In this document: positions 35,236-45,300 of the stretch, piece by piece | How the letters are laid out: every line of letters starts with the position of its first letter | Numbering within the stretch: position 1 is the stretch's first letter | Assembly (NCBI GenBank): GCA_946902875.1 | Contig: OX336336.1 | Span: 4,062,545-4,126,544 of the forward strand | Reading direction: 5' to 3' | From: Nematopogon swammerdamellus | Taxonomy: Eukaryota > Arthropoda > Insecta > Lepidoptera > Adelidae | Length of the DNA: 64,000 bases | The notes under the pieces: generated by a model | The model's database searches: none | Told to the model about the DNA's origin: nothing | What the model saw: the letters and a program-made list of their open reading frames with translations, nothing else | Translations under genes and position numbers: made by a program

Positions 35236-36130
35236 ACGTCGGGCGACGATACGGTACACAAATTCAGGGGTCACAGATTACTGTACCGCCCATACACACA
35301 CCTGGGTGAATAGCGAGTTCAATAGCGCTGTCTTACTCTAAATACACAGGTTATAGTGAGTAGGAACTACAACATTCATAGGAATGCGTAATCTCTACGT
35401 TGCAGTTCCACATAATCGTTTGTTACGTTCCAACTTACACATTTAAATACTAATGTAAATGCCCATATGCTCACACGTTTCAACAAAATAAATATAATTA
35501 TAATAAAAGTTGAGGAGTCGGCGAACAAAAGCGGACTTGTCCACCCATAACGATTTTCCTTTGAATTTTTATTTTTTTTGTTTTTCTGAGCTCATAAATC
35601 TATGGCGTACTAAAGTATTTTCAATCAAAACCAGTTCTAACCCATATATACGTAAATGTTAAAAATGCCTTTTCAGCATTGATTTTATAACCCTGTCGGG
35701 ACAGATAGACCACTCCATATAACAAATTTGGTAACGTTGTAAATCGTAAAACCAACAGAGGGCGTTAATAATTTTTCTTGATGTTGTCGTAAAACAAACA
35801 GGTGGCGTTAATGTTTGTTAATACTTCTATACTAAGGGCGCTATCTAGTTGAAATACAACATGTATCTAGGTACCTTTAATTGTCACTAGGCTGTAGAAT
35901 TACTGCTACTAGACAAAAGATGGCGCTTTCATTTATATTTATAAAGAACATTATTTATGTAAATTCCAAAATTTTTAATTATATTTGAATAATAAAATTA
36001 TGACAATTTACAATTAAACTAACACTTCTTATCAAATTAAATAAAATAAAAAAATGTTTTGAAAATTATTTGGTATACGGAACAAAATATTATTATGATT
36101 GTAATTTCCTGTTTGTGCGCTTTTAATAGA
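35236..36130. other. unassigned, AT-rich
   Basis: No gene seen. A short piece (gcggacttgtcc, about 35530) recurs near 41700 as acaagtccgc. Confidence 0.35.
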
Positions 36131-36133
36131 TAG

Positions 36134-36194
36134 ATCCACACAGAGCACGGAATACCCCCGCGCGCGCGCGCGCGGTATTCCGTGCTCTGTGGAT
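36134..36194. repeat. hairpin capped by (CG)8
   Basis: atccacacagagcacggaat and attccgtgctctgtggat flank an alternating CG run at 36159-36174. Possible Z-DNA or cruciform. Confidence 0.9.
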
Positions 36195-36284
36195 AGAACA
36201 TATTTATTTAGTTGAACAGTTAAACAAATACTCGTCACTCTTCATTCTAATAATGTCAGCATTGTATGTAAAAAAAAAAATATG

Positions 36285-36720
36285 AAAACTGCCTTAAAAA
36301 ATTTATGAAATTAAAAAAATCGAACCCTAGAGTTGAAGGCGGTGCTAAAGAAGGCTACACAAATCACAAAGGATATCATCCACGCATGTTTTCTTTCATG
36401 TATCATTTTTGCTTGCTTTAGCACCGCCTTCAACTCTAGGGTTCGATTTTTTTTATTTCATACATTTTTGAAGGCGGTTTTTATATATTTTTTTAAATAG
36501 TTTTTTATTTCACAGTTTTTTTTGGAATTTTTTGCTATTAATGTACTCGGCGGAATCGCTCGACCTTCGGCCTCGCGATTCCGCCTCGCTTTCCAATCTG
36601 ATCTCGACCAAATTAAAATGGAACCACGTCATGGTTATCCCCTTTCAAACAAAAAAAAAGAATTTTCAAAATCGGCCCACAATAATTGACGGAGTAATCG
36701 CGTAACAAACATCCAAAAAA
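36285..36720. mobile_element. REP-G copy with 38-bp inverted-repeat block
   Basis: Perfect or near-perfect arms 36313-36350 and 36416-36453 (aaccctagagttgaaggcgg). Then aattttcaaaatcggcccac, ataattgacggagtaatcgc and gaattgagaatctcct, the inverse of the block at 420-520. Confidence 0.75.
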
Positions 36721-37049
36721 AGAAAACATACCGTCGAATTGAGAATCTCCTAGGTCTAAAGTAAATTGCTTGTGATGACAAATTCAACGAGCCCAAACAC
36801 GATGGGTTTATCATGTGTAGTTTAGGAGTTCCTATGGCCACCTTCCGTCTCCATCATCAGACCAGCTCGATGGTACTCGTACTCGTATTATAATATATTA
36901 AACGCATCTGGCCGGTCGGAAAAGATTTCAAATTTAGAATATTCATGAAACAAGGGTCCGAATATGAATGACAATATCGATTCATGTATTTCAATACAAT
37001 GACAGAGAAAATTTCAAAATATTAGGTACCTATTCTACCTATTTAATAC

Positions 37050-37351
37050 TTTTTAGTTCTAGTTTATTTTTTTTTAAGTCGGTTTTATATTTTTAAAACA
37101 ATATTACATAAAAAACAATAATCGAAATCGAATAATCGAAATCGGTTGAAGTGGTACAGAATTATTCGCCATGTGTCAAACTGCAAATTGCTGAAAAAGC
37201 CCACATCACAAAAGTTTTGCTGAAGGTAACCACACACCAATAGTATTTTGTTGCTTTTTCATAAACCGCTCAATCAATTTCAATAAAATTTCAATGGGAG
37301 CACCTCTGAAGTATGACCTACCAAGAATTTTCAAAATCAGCCCACAATTAA
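37050..37351 (-). mobile_element. REP-G copy holding a single 71-bp-type unit
   Basis: catgtgtcaaactgcaaatt, gctgaaaaagcccacatcac and aaaagttttgctgaaggtaa form one inverted unit of the minisatellite, followed by the conserved block up to cccacaatta where piggyBac begins. Confidence 0.85.
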
Positions 37352-38655
37352 CACGTTGAACGCCATACGACCCACCGGTGGGCCTAGCGTACTTTTCGGT
37401 TCGGGCCAAGCCAAACTCATTATATCCGTAATTTTCATCAACTTGAGATTTTCATCACAAAGTTTATAAAATGCGGTAATTTGTAAGGAAAATAAAAATT
37501 TGCGACTTTTACCGTCTAATTTTCGAGATATAGCAGAAGGCTCACGGGTGGATCGTGTGGCCTCCTATGAAGGATTTGTATTTTTCTGTTGGCTGGGGCC
37601 GCGGGGTCACGCCGCGGCCCACCCGTTGCGCGCGCGCCGCGGACGCAGCGATCAATCCCGGTCCGGCTGCGTCGACAATTGAGGATGTTTTACGCTTTTC
37701 TCGCCAAAAATGATTATTTTGAAGATTTCGAGTTAACACAAGAAGCGCTAACGCAGTTAGAAAACATCGAGATAGATCTTCTGAACCGTAGTTTCGGAAT
37801 AGATTCTATGAAGACGTAGTTCAACCAACGAAAAGAAGATGCTGTCGAATTCTTTTGTCGGAGAGTGAGGATAGCGACTATGAAATGCATATAGAAAGAC
37901 GGAAGAGAATGAAACACACTCTGGAAAGGAAAGAGGGATTGGCCAGAAAAGTGAGAAGAACATGTCACCAATGTTATGCAAAGAACGTACCAATAATGGG
38001 TAGCAAACAGGCTAAAACCAAGTCGAAAAAAGTATCCACTTATTGCCAAAGCAGCCCAACTAAACCATTCCTTTGTTTGCCTTGTTTTAACATGACTCAC
38101 GGATAATTCTTTATTGTTTATGGTTAAACCCTTTGGGGTTAAGATGATTGATTATTTTAAATAATGAAGTGTCATAATGTTGTGATTGTTCAATTTCATA
38201 AATATTTTGTTTTGTTCAATTTCATAAATTATTTTCGTAATAAATAATGTCTTCTTATTTGGCAATGAAGAAAATTTTATGTTCATTTTTATTTTGACGA
38301 ATATTTTCTTATTATTTTCTGGTTTTATTAATTCTATTAATACAAATATTATTTTCTACCTTATCGTTAAGAGCAGCCCTAGCATCGTTACAATTAACTT
38401 AATAAAAAACTACAAGTTTCTATTGGATTTGAAAACCACGCCGTCCGCTTCGACTACAAGGCCATGCGGCTCACTTCCATATTGGCTTTGTAGCTGCGCT
38501 CTGTGGCTTGTAGGAAGCGTTTACGTAGGCCCTCTCACGCGGCTCACCGGTGACCCCCATGCCATGAATGGTTCAGTAAGGAAAGGCTCACCGGTGAGCG
38601 GTGAGCCCCGTGGCCCAAACGGAAATACTGGATTTTTCATGTGGCGTTGAACGTG
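37352..38655 (+). mobile_element. piggyBac deletion derivative, 1304 bp
   Basis: Left end ttaa|cacgttgaacgccatac; right end gtggcgttgaacgtg. Termini agree at 13 of 14 bases. A TTAA flanks the left; the right flank is taag, so the target copy is altered. Internally most of the transposase is gone. Found within REP-G on the left only, so the right flank was rearranged. Confidence 0.8.
37858..38106 (+). pseudogene. piggyBac transposase C-terminal Cys-rich domain
   Basis: The frame includes RKVRRTCHQCYAKN, STYCQSSPTKPFLCLPCFNM and TH, then a stop. This is the C-x2-C ... C ... C-x2-C-x3-H DNA-binding module at the end of piggyBac transposases. A preceding frame (37683-37819, FYAFLAKNDYFEDF) may be the N-terminal end. 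The catalytic Asp-bearing core is absent. Confidence 0.8.
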
Positions 38656-38744
38656 TAAGATTGTAATTTCCTGTTTGCGGTTTTACTCCGGTCCAAAGAA
38701 TTTACAAACTCTTTGGTTGTACTTGGGTTGTACCTAGCTCCGCT

Positions 38745-38915
38745 TATTTGTTGTTATATCCGCTATAGTAACACATATTCTGTGAAAATTTCAACGGGCT
38801 TCCTATTACGGTTCAAGAGATACAGCCCTCGGATAGACAAACGGACGGACGGACAGACAGACTGCGGAGGCTTAGTAATAGGCTTCCGTACAGGGATACG
38901 GAAACCTAAAAATAA
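38745..38915 (-). mobile_element. REP-D fragment
   Basis: Includes ttcaacgggcttcctattac, ggttcaagagatacagccct, a gacagacag run and gcttagtaataggcttccgt. Confidence 0.7.
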
Positions 38916-39108
38916 GGGGTGAAATAGGGGTGAAAGTTTTTGTATGGGGAATCCATGATTTCTCTAGGTAAGGATATGAAAATTTATTATCTAGGCTTTT
39001 GGCACAGATTACTCAATAGTTACTGCTTTTGGTAAGAAATAATGAATAATGGTCAGGAAGAGGAAGGGGGAGAGAAAAGAAGGGGGAGTGGGTGGGAGGT
39101 ACGTTTGT

Positions 39109-39425
39109 CAGCCTGGGTAGCTCAGTGGTGCAGGCAACCCTGGGCGCGGTCAACACTTGGATGGGTGACCGCTCGACCATTTGAGGCTGACCGTGGTTCG
39201 GATTCCACGTAAAACTGTAGCACCCTTCCCTTCTTACCTTACTAGGGTTGGTACCACCGCACTGAATAAAACGTATGTCGAAACGGCTATGTAAATCAAA
39301 GAGATTTGATGTAAATAGTTTTTTCGTTTTTTTTCGTCCAGTTCAGTATAGCCGGCACGACATGTCCGACATCACGGATGTTGTAGGTGATGTATCCAAC
39401 CATGTCAGTTTCCATAAAAAAAGAA
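39109..39425 (+). mobile_element. SINE-A copy ending at a polypurine tract
   Basis: cctgggtagctcagtggtgc, cttggatgggtgaccgctcg, and tail gtcagtttccataaaaaaag leading straight into GA-rich DNA. Small internal deletions. Confidence 0.85.
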
Positions 39426-39780
39426 GAAGAGGAGGAGAGGTATGGAGGGAGGAAGGGTTAGTGAATGAGGGTAGGTGTGGGGGAGGGAGGTAGTAGAGGG
39501 AACGAGGAGGAATGGATATCGAGGGAGTGAGAGGTTGAAAGGGGGAAGGGGCGGGGTAAGAGGGGGTTGCGGACAGGATGAGGGGTAGTAGGGGAGGAAT
39601 GGAATGCGAGGGTGATGGGAAGGAGGGGCGACATGAGGGGAGGAAGGGAAGTAGGGAGAGAGGGAGGGAATGGGCGAAAGGGAAGGTGGCAAAGAGGGGG
39701 TCCGTGAAGGGTGAGGGGAAGGAGGGGAGGAAGGCGGGATCTAGGAGAGAAGACCGGGAGAGAGGTGAGTGAGAGATGGG
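39420..39780. repeat. polypurine (GGA/GGGA-rich) tract, ~350 bp
   Basis: Almost pure A/G on the plus strand. Open frames here are low-complexity artefacts. Starts in the A-tail of the SINE-A. Confidence 0.95.
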
Positions 39781-40435
39781 CGAGGAAGGAATCCCTTCCT
39801 TCCTCCCGAAAAAGATAGAGAATATAAGAGAAGCGATGGTTTATTATCAATTTTGCATTTAAATCAGATTTACTATTTTTTTATTTTATTCGTCGTCGTG
39901 TCGTCGTCGGTAAAATCTACAATTTTACAATTTTATATAAAATATCATTGACTTATATATTCTGTAAAGCTTATCACAAATACATTAAACCCACCCACTT
40001 TTAATCTCTTTGGTATAACACCACCAGCAGCATCGTAGATGGAAAAAATAGCCCTGGACTCAACTTTTTTTAATTCGGTGCCTGGACTCCCTACTTCATA
40101 CTCAAAGACATTTTGTTCATACTTCAACTATTACTAAAACGAGACACCGCGATTATGGTAGTGTGCGTATCGCGTGAATACAGAACCGACCGTCTCAAGA
40201 GATCGCATCGATATTGTGTCATCCTTTTTCCACGCGCAGTAACCCGTATCGCTTGCCTGCACGCTCCACGCAAACATTTGCGTGTTCCAAAACAAGCGAA
40301 CGTCGCGCGTCGATCGATAAATTGCCGCAACGGCTAAAAACTATGGAGGTGGCTTTTTACTTTCGAGCGACTGTAAGGAGAAAGGAAGTATTGTGATCGT
40401 CCAAAATGTCGAAGTTGAGAATGCGACTGATTTTT
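39781..40435. other. unassigned sequence
   Basis: Includes a cgtcgtcgtgtcgtcgtcgg run at about 39890. A minus-strand frame at 40124-40330 has no recognisable domain. Confidence 0.35.
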
Positions 40436-40439
40436 TGAT

Positions 40440-40767
40440 TTTTTTTTTTATTGAAACTGACACGGTTGGCTACATCACCTACAACATCCGTGATGTCAGC
40501 CCATAACACCGGGTGAACTTGGTGCCACGTCAGTGCTTCCCTTCGGTCGTGCCGACTACACTGAACTGGACGGAAAACACAAACTATTTACATAGCCGTT
40601 TGGACCGACCTTTCATTCAGTGCGGTGGTACCAACCCGGGCGGGTTAAACCCTACCACCTAGTAATATAAGAAGGGGGTCATATCCCTTAGTCGCCTTTT
40701 ACGACATACACGGGGAGAGATGCAGTGGGGCTATTCTTTTAAAGTACCGGCCCCACACAGTACAGAT
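40440..40767 (-). mobile_element. composite SINE: SINE-A tail plus REP-E head
   Basis: SINE-A to accacctagtaatataagaa (40668), then gtcatatcccttagtcgcct to gtaccggccccacacagtac. The join matches that at 42652. Confidence 0.8.
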
Positions 40768-41345
40768 TTGGGCTATATATCTGTCAACGATCCCAAAAAA
40801 GTGGTTTTGAGAAACATGTATGTGTGTGTGTGTGTCCGTCCAGCGACCTTGTGCCTAAACTGCTCAACCGATTTCGTTCAAAATTCGTATTTAGTAGTTT
40901 GAAATGATAATCTAGGGGTACCTTTTTTAGTTTTTTTTAATTAAAAAAAATAAGGGTAGCTGTCATACAAATTATTTCGTTGAGGTCGATTTTCTTATAA
41001 ATGGCTAACGATTTTTATTATTATTATTATATTTAATCCATCGTGTTTGTTTCCGTTTTCAAAGGTGGTGAGGTAAAAAAATATAATTTTAAAGAAGGTA
41101 TCTCCACTTTATCCTAACCGCACGCGCGTATTTGAATTGCACGCAGGTTTGGTTGGTGGGTATTTGGCAAAGACATTAAACTCACAATCTCTTTGGTATT
41201 TGGCAACTAAAAATATAATAAGAAATAGGCATGCCATCTATAGACAAATAGGACAACTTAACTTTGGTCTGACATCTATGATGCAGAAGCGGCGAAATTA
41301 TACATTTTATCCGCCAAGCTCACGGACTGACAAAACATGAAAATA

Positions 41346-41351
41346 TTTATT
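41346..41351 (-). promoter_or_regulatory. possible polyadenylation signal of RABGAP1
   Basis: Forward TTTATT is AATAAA on the minus strand, about 830 nt after the exon M stop. It is one of several such hexamers in AT-rich sequence and cannot be told apart from chance without transcript data. Confidence 0.2.
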
Positions 41352-41628
41352 GGAAAAATTATGAAAACCTTAAAATACACTATTTTGAAATTTCTACTTA
41401 ATATAAAATAATCTTAAAATTTAACTATGCTGTTCCCACTTAGCATCGTTCTATAATTAGCAGATTTAAAAATATAATAATTATTTAATTCAAATTCGAT
41501 ACTCCTGGCGCCATCTTAGGACATAATTGAAGACTAATTTCATGTTACCTTTAAAACATCGCTGACGGTACATCTGACTCCCCCTATAAAATCAATGCTT
41601 TTCAGTCAAAAACCGACTTGCCCCTATT

Positions 41629-41665
41629 TGCTTCATCTTTTGGCCTTTGGCCAAAAGATGAAGCA
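41629..41665. repeat. perfect hairpin, 17-bp arms
   Basis: tgcttcatcttttggcc, ttt, ggccaaaagatgaagca. Confidence 0.92.
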
Positions 41666-42177
41666 AGGCCAAGCTTTTGGCCTCTCCTGTAAAAATAAAT
41701 TTAGGGGACAAGTCCGCTTATGTTCGTCAGATCCTCAGTTATTATTACTAGGTATACTCGTAACTTTGAAAATGTTTAAGTATAGACAACTTTCCCATAT
41801 AATCAAACGACTGAAATCAAAGAATACGTAAGGTGTTCGTTGTGACTGTCATTCATTATTGTGCAAACTAGCAGAAGATTAAAATGTGTTCCTGCCCATA
41901 CACAAGGTGTTTGCTTTCACAACGAAACACTTACATCATTCTAATATGCAAGGGGTATGATGAAGGTGGCCTCAGGGAGGTACCGGCCTCGACACACTAA
42001 CTCTTCTCTGTCGCACCTTCGTATACCCTCATCATTCCCCTTGCGAGTTCTTCAATAAACCTATGTTAGATCTTCACTTAAACATTTGAACAATTTCAAC
42101 GTTATTGTAATTTTCAATCACAAAATTATATTTTCAACGAATAAATACTTTCTGATCTTCCATTGCGATGGGGTCCT

Positions 42178-42344
42178 TCAGCCCATGGAGATGTTCTTGA
42201 CGACGCTGCTGAGGTCCTGGCTGCGGCGGAGCTCGCGCGGGGAGTCCAGCTTGCGGGAGGCTCCGGTGCCGAGCTCCGCCAGCATCGAGTGCCGCTTGGC
42301 GGTCGGGTCTCGCTTGCGACGGGGATCAGGGCTGCGGAACGATA
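42178..42344 (-). CDS. RABGAP1: RABGAP1 exon M: probable terminal coding exon
   Basis: One open frame reads VSFRSPDPRRKRDPTAKRHS, then MLAELGTGASRKLDS, PRELRRSQDLSSVVKNISMG and TGA at 42178-42180. It is GC-rich and Arg/Ser-rich, as expected for this tail. Two acceptors are possible: accaaag at 42345, or gatccag with the exon starting at 42360 (adding KCLTK, phase 0). Exon L ends in phase 2, which fits neither directly. A phase-0 donor exists if one array unit is used between L and M. Gene membership is inferred from position, strand and composition. Confidence 0.6.
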
Positions 42345-45300
42345 CTTTGGTTAAACATTTCTGGATCTAGGAAATTTTTTTTTCTCACTATTCTCATTTG
42401 GTTTTAGAATGATTTTTTAAATTTTTTTTTTTATGGAAACTGACACGCTTGGCTACATCACCTACAACATCCGTGATGTCAGCCCATAACACCGGGTGAA
42501 TTTGGTGCCACGTCAGTGCTTCCCTTCGGTCGTGCCGGCTACACTGAACTGGACGGAAAACACAAACTATTTACATAGCCGTTTCGACCGACCTTTCATT
42601 CAGTGCGGTGGTACCAACCCGGGCGAGTTAAACCCTACCACCTAGTCATATAAGAAGGGAGTCATATCCCTTGATTACGCCATTTGACAAGTAACGACGC
42701 GTCGAATGAGCCCCTTCCTGGCACGGGTTGACATCTGATGGAACTCTCTACACACATTGTTACCTGAGGCCGGCGACGTCAGGCTGCCCGGCGAGCTGTC
42801 CTGCCGGCGCAGGGTCGGCTGCCCGCCCCCCTCCTGGCTCGGGTTGATGTCGGAGGAACTCTCTAGACATAATGTTACCTGGTGTGAGGATGGGAGACGC
42901 GGCGCGGGGAGGCCGGCGAGGCCAGGCTGCCCGGCGAGCTGTCCTGCCGGCGCAGGGTCGGCTGCCCGCCCCCCTCCTGGCTCGGGTTGATGTCGGAGGA
43001 ACTCTCTAGACACAATGTTACCTGGTGTGAGGATGGGAGACGCGGCGCGGGGAGGCCGGCGAGGCCAGGCTGCCCAGCGAGCTGTCCTGCCGGCGCAGGG
43101 TCGGCGGCCCGCCCCCCTCCTGGCTCGGGTTGATGTCGGAGGAACTATCTAGACACAATGTTACCTGGTGTGAGGATGGGAGACGCGGCGCGGGGAGGCC
43201 GGCGAGGCCAGGCTGCCCGGCGAGCTGTCCTGCCGGCGCAGGGTCGGCTGCCCGCCCCCCTCCTGGCTCAAGTTGATGTTGGGAAGGTACGTTTGGAAAG
43301 TCGGCTTGGTGTTTTGGGCCGCCTCCTTGATCGATCCTGCATTTTGAACACAATTATTAATGCAATTCTCTCTTCTTCTGTTTCATATATATTTTGTTAG
43401 AGTTGTCAAAGCAATAGCAGTAAAGACTCACACAGGCAATTAAACACCAATCTCGTAAAATGCTGAAGGGTAGATATTTACCAGAAAGTTATGATAAGAA
43501 CATATAGTTCTAGATGTGTTAAAGAATATTATGCTAACAGAGGTTTTTATGTAATATGACCAACACCCTATAATTATTCCAAAGAATTATATACATATAC
43601 CTACATTCAAGCAACACCACATACAACATACCACCACTACAATTAATAAAAGCGTTAACATTTTCATACATTTACGGATGAACACATGCACCAGTCAAAA
43701 TGTCATTTTATGAAGAATACTTTTCAAAATATTTATATACATTTATCATATTATTATACAACATACCATGGCAACACTACAACGGAAGAAAAATGTCGAT
43801 TAATGTCGTGTGATGTGAGCTTATGTTATGAAATTTCACGAAAATTGAAATGTTAGTCACACGACTCAAAACTACACTGACCTCTATTTATCCTAGTACG
43901 CTGGACTGTTTAGACAGCCATTTTTTGTGCCCATTTCATTGTTGCCATTTTGGCACTGATAGCAGTAGTGAGTGTCCAGGGAACTAATATAAATTGATAT
44001 GGGTTTTTGTTAATAGAGGCCGGAATTGAAGTACTTGTGGAATGTTATCCCACACTCTTCTACGTTTTTGGCAACACCAATGAATCCATAAACACTATTG
44101 AACATAAAAAATAATAAACAAAATATAACCAAGATAAACACTTCAAAATACACTGGTCCAAACCACACGACAGCCATTTAATTTTTTTTATTTAAATGCG
44201 ACATTTGGCGACGAGCCATCCATAAGGCGTCTAAGACGCGCATGAACATTCGGTCGTATGCGGGGGTTGCAAATGCCATGCCGGCCTGACAGGTGCCTAT
44301 TCACGTCCCTCTTGAAGGACCCGAGACTGTACTTGGGAAGAAATATATGAGCAGGGAGAGCGTTTCAGAGTTTACCTGTTCTGTAGAGGAAGCATGTAGG
44401 GATGCAATGCCTATACCCGGTGCGTGTGGTGCGGAGGTGGAAAGGGGACGGCGGGATCGCGTTAAACAGCTCCCCCTAGCACTCCCCATGGAATAAGCGA
44501 TAGAACACACTTAAGGAGCCGACATCCCTACGGAGTTGCAGTGGATCTAGGTCGCGAGACCTTTTTTTTTCTTTTTATGGAAACTGACACGGTTGGCTAC
44601 ATCACCTACAACATCCATGTCAGCCCATAACACCGGATGAACCAGGTGCCATGTCAGTGCTTCCCTTCATTTCATGTCGACTACACTGAACTGGACGGAA
44701 AACACAAACTATTTACATAGCCGTTTCTACCGACGTTTCATTCAGTGCGGTGGTATCGACCCGGGCGCTATAAACCCTACCACCTAGTAAGGTAAGAAGG
44801 GAAGGGACCTACAGTTTTACGTGGAATCCGAACCACGGTCAGCCTCCGACGGTCGAGCGGTCACCCATCCAAGTACTGACCGCGCCCAGGTGTGTTTAAC
44901 AATAGTCAACAGACCGCACCACTGAGCTACCGAGACGGACACTTGCATTATATGACAAATTTTGTTCCTCCTCTCGGTACACTTACTACTGCTATTAGCG
45001 CCAAAATGACGACAATTAAATCAGCCTCTAAAATTGCTGTCGTCTAGTAATCCATAGACAGTCCAGCGTAATAGCTAATAGAGGTAAATGGACAAAACGC
45101 ACTACAACCAAACACACTACAGACAAAAATTAAACGTCTGAACGTCGTACCTTGTCTTTAGACCGGTTCGCTTGTTCTCTCGTTATTTAAGTTAAGTTGT
45201 TAATTTAACGCTCTATCTTATGTGCTAACTCTCTCTTAGTTGCAGACCTAATGACCTACAAAAACAAAACAAAAAAATATATTACATAACAAAAGTGTTG

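Larger units (their letters stand above)
40770..42177. other. unassigned; probable RABGAP1 3' UTR and flank
   Basis: AT-rich, with small palindromes at 41629-41665 and about 41945-42055 (gcaaggggtatgatgaaggt and its inverse). No other gene recognised. Confidence 0.4.

Noticed and set aside
37500..37682. 60-codon ORF in the piggyBac left part
   Set aside because: No similarity to transposase sequence and no conserved motif.
39405..39850. Proline/serine-rich ORFs of 95 and 130 codons
   Set aside because: They translate a polypurine tract; low complexity only. The same applies to frames at 51438-51920.
42675..43353. Independent Gly/Ala/Pro-rich ORFs
   Set aside because: These are shifted readings of the exon L array.
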